The position numbers and the translations under genes were made by a program. Below the pieces are notes generated by a model that was not told where the DNA came from, searched no databases, and saw nothing but the letters and a program-made list of their open reading frames with translations. A stretch of 64,000 nucleotides of DNA from positions 6,176,001-6,240,000 of the forward strand of contig OX387608.1 in the NCBI GenBank assembly GCA_947568835.1, written 5' to 3'. The stretch is from Protonemura montana. Lineage: Eukaryota > Arthropoda > Insecta > Plecoptera > Nemouridae. Below are positions 56,491 to 64,000 of the stretch, piece by piece. Each line of letters starts with the position of its first letter. Position 1 is the first letter of the stretch.

Positions 56491-57204
56491 ATAGCTAATC
56501 TAATTTGATGAATTCATTCAACTCTTGCGGTTTAGCTGGAGGATTGATGGGCCTAGATAGAGTGTGCGTTGGCTGGCTGTCTGTGTGGTATGGTGGCACC
56601 ATGTTACATACGCCCTCGTTGGTCGCTACTTTAAGATGGCTGGAGAATGAATGAAAGACACAACATGTATATAATAAAGATGCTGAGTACAACTCCAAGA
56701 ATTTATGAATCAAACTTTTTTTTTTGTTAACCGTAGATTTTTTTGCTAGGGATGACAAATCCGAGTAGTAATGGTAGGTTCATGATGGTGTACTTGGTAT
56801 TTTTTTGAACGGTTTGTTCGTTTTGATGAATATTTTTTTGTAATTTAATAACTCTGACACGATCTCACGTAGGTTTAATCGCTTTTAACCATTGCGCTAT
56901 ATGATTCGTGTCGTATCGTTAATTGATAATATGGAAGTGTGCTTTGAATGCAAAACATCCGCATTCTCTTACGTTACATATTTTGTACAATTCTTTCTTA
57001 TATTAAAGAAACTTAGAACGATTTTTTTACTTGACAGCTATGAAATGTAACGAACAGATATTATTGTACCCTAATTTCGAGCCCAAATTTTCTAGAGATG
57101 CTATCGTTAATTTCTCGAGACCTTGGTTTTTAGCTAAATACTTGTTGGACCTAGTTACGCATGGTAATTGGTGTTTATTTTGTTGTCAAGTCAGGTAGAT
57201 AATT

Positions 57205-57452
57205 TTTTAGAAGTCAATAGTTACCTCTGAAACCTGTCAGCGGATATCATTAATTATTGGACTTTATTGTTGAATGTTTCTCCAATCGAGAATTACCTAG
57301 AGTGCGTTTGGGTTTTTGCAAATACCTGCATTTTTGTTTTACCCGGCGGAAATGGGTGAGGGTGAGGGCTAAACAGCTAAGATGGTCGAATCGAGACGGG
57401 TTGAATTTTTGACAAGATGAACATCAGCAAATTAATTGTCACTTTACTACTT
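57205..57452 (+). repeat. Diverged relative of the 46110-46424 MITE
   Basis: Shares TTACCTCTGAAACCTGT and CAGCTAAGATGGTCGAATCG, AGACGGGTTGAAT in order. The terminal inverted repeats are not preserved. Confidence 0.6.
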
Positions 57453-57501
57453 GACAGACTCAAAGCAACTGATTTTTTGGAAAGCACAATGCTTTAATTT
57501 T

Positions 57502-57601
57502 AGTTGTCCTTTACTTAGCATTCAAAACCCATTTCAAATAGTTTTTCTTAAAACTAGTGCTGAGGATAAATCAAGTAGACATGAGTCTAAAAACCATCAT
57601 A
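57502..57601 (+). repeat. ACCATCAT family, short copy
   Basis: AGTTGTCCTTTACTTAGCAT through GAGTCTAAAAACCATCAT. Nearly identical in layout to 8873-8973. Confidence 0.85.
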
Positions 57602-57808
57602 ATAAATACAGATATTGTTTTTTAACTAATGGGTTAGCGAAACGTAACTTAAATCTCATGAATATATGGAACTACCGAGTCTATACCAAAAATAGTTAAA
57701 AAACTGATTTCTCACGCACCTTTTATTTCCGATAATCCCTATCAATCAAGAACTTTCCCCGTGATAAAGGGATGAGCATCAAAATGTATTCAGTGATTCT
57801 TTAGTTAC

Positions 57809-57930
57809 CTGTGCATTTCCTGTCACTCCACACGAGTACGCCTTTATGTCCCTGGCATCTCCCACATCCTACACCTTCCACGCTTTTCAAACCTTTTTTT
57901 ATCAAAGTAATGAAAGGGGCAAGGTCACTA
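57809..57930 (-). CDS. Candidate internal exon, unidentified (strand uncertain)
   Basis: On the minus strand a pyrimidine-rich acceptor CCGTCGTCTTGCAG is followed by 122 bp: one base, 40 codons and one base, then donor CACAG|GTAACT. The peptide includes GVGCGRCQGHKGVLVWSD, with three cysteines in all. The frame is open upstream to a TAA with no ATG, as in an internal exon. However, the plus strand (57811-58023) also reads as protein (KVMKGARSLLQDDGSDKTFD) and reaches GAAT|GTAAGG. One of the two is likely real; I slightly prefer the minus reading. Confidence 0.3.
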
Positions 57931-58319
57931 CTGCAAGACGACGGAAGTGACAAGACATTTGATATGTCAATCTCAATTTACCAAACGATCCAAGACGAAT
58001 GTAAGGAACACGAATTTCGCTAACTTCCAAGATATAACCTCCAAATTTTTTTCTACAACGTACCTGAGTAAACGTTTCAACAAAGGAGTCAGTCTATGAC
58101 TATTTTTCATTATAGCATTGAAAAGCACAACAAAATTACTCACTGAATTCCAACCAAAAAAAAAACACCCTTGCTTGTACCAAACTAGCACTAATATCAG
58201 TTATTATCGTCCATTGAGTAGGTACATACCTAAATACATTACGACGAGAGTAATGTTTACGACCTCTACTATCATTGCCACACAAATAATTAGACCCATT
58301 ATCTCTTAACGGTACGGGC

Positions 58320-59100
58320 CAGCTAAAACTGATTTTTTCCCTTCGTCGCCAAGTGCGTTACGCAGTTAAAACACGACCTCCCTTAAGTCCCGTATGCGCT
58401 GTTCCAAGATTTACGATAATTATACTAAGTGTTATTATAATCTGCGGTAAACGTCTTATGTCCGCTAACGTTTATTATCTTTATGTCATATCATCTTTAT
58501 CACGCTTGTATAATTAATTGCTAATGTGGGCTTTGGGGTGCTCGCTAAACGCTTTAATCGTAGCCACTCACATGCACGCATAAGAAAACTAAGTAACCAT
58601 CATTAACTTACGCGTATTTCAGGCGTAAACTATGCTGGAATAGTTCGGAAAGGGTTAGGGGGGGTTGAATGGTACGTGGCGTTGTTGAACGAGAAATTAA
58701 ATAGAAATTTGAATTCAAACGCCATTAACGGGCTTATGGGGTGGTGTTTAAACTGCCCCGGTCTTGCAGTTCTAATTTCTTAGATACCCCACCCACAATT
58801 TTGGTGTGTGGGGGGAAAGGGTTATTATCTTACGTGCCGGTGGTGTCTCTTAGTTGAATTTACGGACGATCTCACGCGCCATTTAGAAATTAAATCTGAA
58901 CGGTGGAGGAGGTTCTTTTTTTGGAATGGGTTTTGTAATTTACACTCTAAGAGAAAATTCGGAAATTTTGTCTTTCCCTTTTGAGGAAATGTCTGTATGA
59001 TTTAAGGTAGAAGCGTCTTTATGCTGAAAAGATATTTGCATAATTTAGCTGCTTACTGTATAAGCATGTCTTATCTGAGATGTTAAAAAGCCGCAAAACG
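58320..59100. other. Gene-free interval
   Basis: Mixed composition. No supported exon or shared repeat was seen. Confidence 0.4.
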
Positions 59101-59189
59101 ATACATTTTATAAGGAAAACCATGGATCCATCAATAGTTCAGCTTGCTTTCACTGTTCACGGAAAACTTATTAATTTCCACTCAGATTT

Positions 59190-59418
59190 TCACCAACTTC
59201 TTGAGCTTGCAATGTGTTTTTCTGTTACGTAAGTCCAAACAGAAATGAACGGCGCAATTCGTGTGAGCCTAAAGGCGCCATGGTTCAATTTGATGGCGAC
59301 GCGACTCGTGTTACCAGAGGTTAAATCAATATTATTGGATTGACATTCGAGATCCATGCCCATACCGTGGACATATAGATACTTATTGGCTAACAGTGTC
59401 CTGGCGTTATCGCCAAAT
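59190..59418 (-). CDS. Candidate exon, unidentified
   Basis: The acceptor GATGAGTGTTTCAG ends at 59419 (minus). The frame then runs about 75 codons to TGA at 59190-59192, with a possible donor TTAC|GTAACA near 59235. It is GC-richer than its flanks. The peptide is protein-like (MGMDLECQSNNIDLTSG, then AIKLNHGAFRLTRIAPF). The frame is also open upstream of the acceptor to 59471. Family not recognised. It lies upstream of, and opposite to, the promoter-like region at 59930. Confidence 0.35.
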
Positions 59419-59929
59419 CTGAAACACTCATCAATATTTGCCAGTGGAGAAAAAGTTAATAAGCTATGCACGTGTACACGTGAAATGCGATTCGGTTTAT
59501 ATGGTTTTACGATTATGATTATTTTTTTATGTTGCTTTGCATTGAGGAAAAACAGTGTTTTATTTGATAAGAGTTTGATAGGACGACAAAAGGGAATAAG
59601 CAGGACGATAACAATAAAAAGGATGTTATTTTAATTAGTTTCAATCAAGTTACTATGTTAGCTGGTTGATAATATTTAATGGAAAGATAATTGCTGTGGC
59701 AGAGCTAGCATATTTCCGCTTTTGAAATGAGGTAAATATGCTACTTTTCCGTATTCCGATATCTACGTAAAAAAAAAATGTAATTCATTTACGTCTGTAT
59801 TTTTACAATGCCATCACTGAAATTAAAATCATATTGTAACTCCAAAAAAAACAACAAGAACGAAACATCATTTCCAGCATAATAACAATAACAATCAACG
59901 TGAGTAACCCACCGCGTTTGAAACGGAAT

Positions 59930-60300
59930 TTTTCGTCCGTTCCCACGTGCCCACGTGTGGCCTGGCTCGGCTTGGGTGTGGGGAGGTGAAGGTTTTCAGT
60001 CAGGCATCAAGCTAAGCGCGCACCTACCAATAGCCCCGTCGCATTTCCCCAGTCTACGAAGCCCGCATGCTCGGGTTTAGGCGGGATTTCCTACGAGAGC
60101 GTCACTACTGAGCGGGGTACGTTGGTGTGGTGGGGAGAAAGCTGACGGCGTGTTCCCAGGCTTCTACGGAGCGCCGTTTCTCCAGTCAGGTTTCTGCAGT
60201 CGGACAGCTCTGTCGCACTGTAGTACCGCGTTGACAAGTGACTTTCGTGTTATATATACGAGAATAATATTTACTACTCTCGTTCAGAAGCATTTTTATT
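59930..60300 (+). promoter_or_regulatory. CpG-rich promoter region with TATA box
   Basis: A GC- and CpG-rich block (about 59930-60250), including CCCACGTGCCCACGTG at about 59941, ends in TATATATA at 60251-60258. An initiator-like TTCAGA (A at 60286) lies about 35 bp from the start of the TATA box. A second initiator-like GCAGTCGG is near 60196. The first coding ATG of the following exon is at 60562. Confidence 0.45.
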
Positions 60301-60561
60301 TTGAGTCGTACTAGTTTTAACCGTCAAGTTTTTAAGAAACGTGTGTTATTTCGCAGTGAAGCAAAGGCGGGAAACGCATTTGAGGGAACGTTTTGTGAGA
60401 TTGTTAGTAGGAAAATCGAAACCCACACGTGTCTACGGTTTTAAAAGCCGTTTCAAGATATCCGAAGTTTTCATGAACTGTTTTGATACTTCAATAAGTG
60501 ATAATTATTGGTGATATAATGGGTGGTGTTTGTTGACAATTGAATTTCATTTGTGAAAACC

Positions 60562-60657
60562 ATGAACAAGTCGGAGAAATGTAGCAGAGGGAGTGTGATC
60601 GTGGCGACATTGGCAAGATTTTTGAAGCTGGGTTCGCAAGCGAAGTCTAAGAGAAAG
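60562..60657 (+). CDS. First coding exon of an unidentified gene
   Basis: ATG in context AAAACCATGA with an in-frame TGA 18 nt upstream (60541-60543). 32 codons run to AGAAAG|GTAAGA at 60658, phase 0. The peptide is strongly basic: MNKSEKCSRGSVIVATLARF, then a lysine/arginine end KSKRK. A short hydrophobic patch VIVATLARFL is too short for a confident membrane segment. The proposed leader (60286-60561) holds two short upstream frames, ATG 60473 (13 codons) and ATG 60519 (5 codons), which could damp translation. No second exon was found in the remaining 3.3 kb. Confidence 0.5.
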
Positions 60658-60659
60658 GT

Positions 60660-61800
60660 AAGACGGCAATTGCTCGAAAGACGTAGAATCGCGATTTCAG
60701 ATCTATATACATCTTACTGAAAAACTATTTCAATTTTACGAGAAACTATTATTTTATTTTTCTAAATGTGCAATTTTTTTCTCCTGCTTCCAATGAAAAA
60801 TCAATATTTATATTACACAATTCTTTGAATAGTTTTCCTGGTGCTTTTTCCTCATAGACTGTTTGATGTTAGCTCGCATAAACAGAGCATTGCAATGATT
60901 CTTCGTTTTTTTTCAACGTATTTTCCTCGTGGTTTCTATACCTGGCGCCATTTGCCTCACGGTTCTCTATTGAACGCCAGCAGGTTGTAAATCTCGGCAC
61001 TTCACAGCTTCCATAACATTGTCACCTGCAAGCAAATGGTCTACTGGTAGATTGTTGTTTCCAACGTCTCCTCAAGATTAAAAACCCACGTGGTGAAACA
61101 ACATATCATGGTTCTCTCCGTCCATTGTTTTCTATGGTCTTCGCTAACCGTACGGTTGATTATACTGGCAGTGTCCACTTCTATATATAGACACCTAGCA
61201 TCCGCAACCATTCTTCGGCGTAGCGAACCTGGGTAACCTTCCAAGGCAAACGCGAGCCAGCGAGAGACCACTGGCTTCTTTCAAGGCCAGATCGAAGCAA
61301 TTTTACAGCGAGACGCAGACTTGATATAATTTGCTAGAGTGGGAACGAAATAATAACATACACGCAATTTTTATTTTCGGAATCTAGCTTTATACCTGTT
61401 ATGTCGCCCTAGCCGGAATCTCGTTATGCTTCTTTTGAATTGGGTTTTCGGGGTCCCGTATTTCTTATGAAAGAGAACTGGAGAGGGGGTGGCTTTGAAG
61501 ATCTAGGGTGTAGAATAATATTTTTCGAAATAACGGAGGGAAAAAAATAGGCAGACAGAACTAGACCAAATATACCTGGCATTTATTTGCTATTATCTTC
61601 AAACTGTTAGGGTGCACAATCTTTAGAAAATGCATCCCTCGCTGCTAGGAAACTGCATTTCAATAGAAAACAACAAGATTTCTCTCCCCTCTCGCGAGTC
61701 GTAGTTTCTTGCGCAACACCTTTTGTCGTGCACAATCTTACAGCAGCCAGACGACTTTTTCTTGTAAGTTTTCGGCGCGACTCTTCTCGGTTTCTTCGCG
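60660..61800 (+). other. Probable first intron of the 60562 gene
   Basis: AT-rich with no exon-like frame continuing the basic peptide. A GC-richer patch at 60940-61290 shows no clean borders. Confidence 0.35.
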
Positions 61801-61811
61801 CCAGGTGTTTT

Positions 61812-61842
61812 AATAATAATAATAATAATAATAATAATTTTT
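61812..61842. repeat. AAT microsatellite (about nine units)
   Basis: A pure (AAT)n run. It appears as polyasparagine in a 135-codon plus frame (61728-62135) that is otherwise unsupported. Confidence 0.9.
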
Positions 61843-62521
61843 ATTGCTCCAAATTGAATTACACTGGAAATCTGTTTACACTGAAATTTGGAAATCTGTT
61901 TACGGCGGTCAAGTTTGGGGCACGCGCAGGCAGCTCCACGTGCATGAAATATATCGGCCAAGTCGTTCGTCCTCGACCATGGCAGGACGCAACATCTGCT
62001 TCTACCGTCTTACAATTCTCAAAGATGTGTGTCTTACGTATTATTACGAGGTATAAGCCACCTGCTTTCGGTGGTCACTTCGATTCACCAAGAAACATCA
62101 CCTGCCGCCGGACGAAAAAAAAAAATATCACTTAACGATCAAAATATACCCTTCGCATGTCTTAGCATCTTGATCGAAGAAAGACGCGAGCACACTTCTC
62201 ATTGTTAGTTGCATAAGAAATCTTTCTTATCCACGCTGGTTTACCACCTGCCTCCAAAAATATAATTATTATCCAACTCTCTATATAAAAGTCCTTTCAT
62301 CGAGCCACCCTCTCTTGCTTAATTATTTTTTGTCTAGTTCTGAGTCCCCATCTGCTTTTACGCCAGATCTTCATGAAGTTCAGAAACACCTGGCTATTAA
62401 AATAGGGTTTTTCCTGATAAGCCATATGCCGAGAGCGTGTCTGTCTGGGGCTACGACCCCTTCAACTAACATCTCAGACGAACGCATTGTTTTTCCACAA
62501 ATCTAATCTATTCGGACTTGA

Positions 62522-62740
62522 TTAGCTGTAAACATGTCGATACCGAATTACATCACTTGCACACGTCGTTGCATTGTGTTCGTGAGATTCACAATACTTA
62601 TAAGTAGCCATCACTGCCTCGATCAATTTCGATGGGACTTTGTGACCGTTTTCTCGAAACGCACTACTCTCGTTCGTGAAAGTGTACAGGGTCATTCGGC
62701 AGCCTTCCTGTCGGCCTGTATACGTGTTATTACGAGACAT
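62522..62740 (-). CDS. Candidate 72-residue reading frame, unidentified
   Basis: From ATG at 62738-62740 the frame runs to TAG at 62522-62524 with protein-like composition: SRNNTYTGRQEGCRMT early, VPSKLIEAVMATYKYC in the middle, HEHNATTC later. No membrane segment or family motif. The plus strand is also open for 93 codons (62534-62815), so the assignment is weak. Confidence 0.25.
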   Translation of the reverse strand: MSRNNTYTGRQEGCRMTLYTFTNESSAFRENGHKVPSKLIEAVMATYKYCESHEHNATTCASDVIRYRHVYS

Positions 62741-63612
62741 TTCGTCCTCTGGCACTATGAACCTTGCTTCTTCGTCGTCTGCCTGCTACGCATCTTGGCA
62801 GTTTGGAATTTGTAAAGCTTTGGTCATTGTGTCAACTGATTTCTGGTTGCAGCTTGTTTTTAGCGGTGGTAGGTGCTCGCGGTGGCGATCTATGCTGGTT
62901 GCACAAGCTAACAGCTCGCTTAATTAGCGTTGTAGAAGCAATTAGTAGTCGTTTTAATTGCTTTTTATAAATCAAAACGTAAGTCTTGCGCCAGCTACTT
63001 CTTCCGAGTTTCTCTTGGTTTTTCCTCCGTGTATTCAATCATGGTAACCACATGTTTTTCAGTTTTGTCGATATTAATTTCTAATAAATATAATTAAGCT
63101 TGGAATATCATTGACAAGCATCCTTCGATCTTGGATTTATTGCGTGGCCATTGACAATGTGTCGACCGTCAGATTAAATCTGAAAATGTATACTCAAGTC
63201 TGTTATTAAGGTGTCAGAGGTTTAGTCCTTGGCAGGTGGCACAGCTATTAAAAACACCGCGTTTTTTTGTAATGTTTGTATTATTTTCACGTTTGTTTTT
63301 CACTCTCTAGTCATTGGCCAATTAGTTGTGTACCTTCATTAACCGAAACGTCACGATTCGCATTGCAATATGCTATCATTAGTGGTCTAGGCTTTAATGT
63401 AAACAAACGCGAAACCTTACAGATAGCGTAGAAACAACATTTCTGTTATTACATTTTTTTCTTCCATCTCTAAAGCGTTAGTTAATCAAGTTGACATTGT
63501 GATTAATTAATTTGTCTTCTAATAATATCAGCCAGTGGTTTCCGAATAGGATGTTTCTTATTAGTTATTTCCTTCCTCGTTGTTAGTCAACAGCTTGGGT
63601 ATTCCCCCATAT

Positions 63613-63735
63613 CTATTTACAGTTGTGTTGCGCTCGATTTCTTTCAATCAGGTCGTTTTTCAGTGTTTCAATGGACATTACGCACTTTTTGAAATCAGCT
63701 ATGGTGTGGGCGAACTGTTCTCCCACTACCACCGA
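63613..63735 (-). CDS. Possible terminal exon with helical peptide
   Basis: A 40-codon stop-to-stop frame on the minus strand reads like a helical, coiled-coil-type segment (EQFAHTIADFKKCVMSIETL, then NDLIERNRAQHN) and ends at TAG. The acceptor would be the weak GGTGGTAG near 63725. The plus strand is open for 89 codons across the same place (63580-63849). Confidence 0.22.
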   Translation of the reverse strand, partial: SVVVGEQFAHTIADFKKCVMSIETLKNDLIERNRAQHNCK

Positions 63736-64000
63736 TTACGCACATATTTTCTCAAGTATCGCATTAGTAAAATAGTAAAAAAAAACACTCGTTTTGAAAG
63801 GAATGCTTATCTCTATTGCTTGTTTTCTGTGCGCTTATCTTCTGTTTAAAAATTATGATCACTCCATATGAACTTTCATGTAAATATGTCCTAGAATTTC
63901 AAGTCTTTGATATCACCTGCATCAAAGGTGCCGCCGATATCGACTGCGTAGGATGGCACATCGTAATTTGCCGTTGAATTTGCAAGCGGAATACAAAAAG

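Noticed and set aside
61728-62135. 135-codon plus-strand gene with polyasparagine
   Set aside because: The polyasparagine is the AAT microsatellite. The rest lacks splice or family support and the minus strand is open too.
1-64000. Defence system, biosynthetic cluster or other multi-gene prokaryote-style system
   Set aside because: There are no long genes, ribosome-binding sites or operons. The texture is eukaryotic intron and intergenic DNA, and the novel structures seen are repeats.

Overview
This is animal nuclear DNA, most likely from an arthropod and plausibly an insect. It is AT-rich. Its longest open frame is 230 codons and looks unlikely to be real. Scattered short GC-richer islands behave like exons with GT..AG borders, set in a dense layer of interspersed repeats. 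No bacterial operon, rRNA gene, CRISPR array or intact transposase is visible. The arthropod guess is inference. It rests on the overall texture and on degenerate CCTAA-type repeats at 28827-29036; no taxon-specific gene was recognised.

Repeats are the best-supported content. (1) A ~400-450 bp SINE whose head is 5S rRNA-derived occurs on both strands, in full-length, truncated and head-only copies. Two copies have clean 11-bp target-site duplications. (2) A ~310 bp element built from inverted tRNA-like arms occurs twice (7861-8170 and 9431-9745), each flanked by a 13-bp duplication. (3) A family with a unique ~200 bp 5' module and a 3' tail of 0 to 5 tandem ~55 bp units occurs five times. (4) A ~100 bp family ending in ACCATCAT occurs five times, once nested in family 3. 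(5) Several MITE-like or fold-back elements are present (1548, 41616, 42618, 46110, 51376, 56228). There is also a 31-bp minisatellite (3091-3683), several long poly(C)/poly(G) runs and AAT microsatellites.

Gene content is sparse and mostly unidentified. The best gene models are on the minus strand: a two-exon reading frame for a lysine-rich 92-residue protein (exons 20481-20565 and 19517-19710, matching phase 1), and the 3' end of another gene (exons 42249-42378 and 42048-42193, matching phase 1). A 46-bp internal exon with near-consensus borders lies at 16332-16377 (minus). On the plus strand a CpG-rich promoter-like region at 59930-60300 is followed by a first coding exon at 60562-60657. 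Other islands (9106-9250, 25739-26020, 57809-57930, 59190-59418, 62522-62740 and others) are listed as exon candidates with low confidence.

I cannot show that any two loci belong to one gene beyond the paired exons named above. All product calls are therefore 'unidentified'. Calls about splicing are read from sequence motifs alone, without transcripts.
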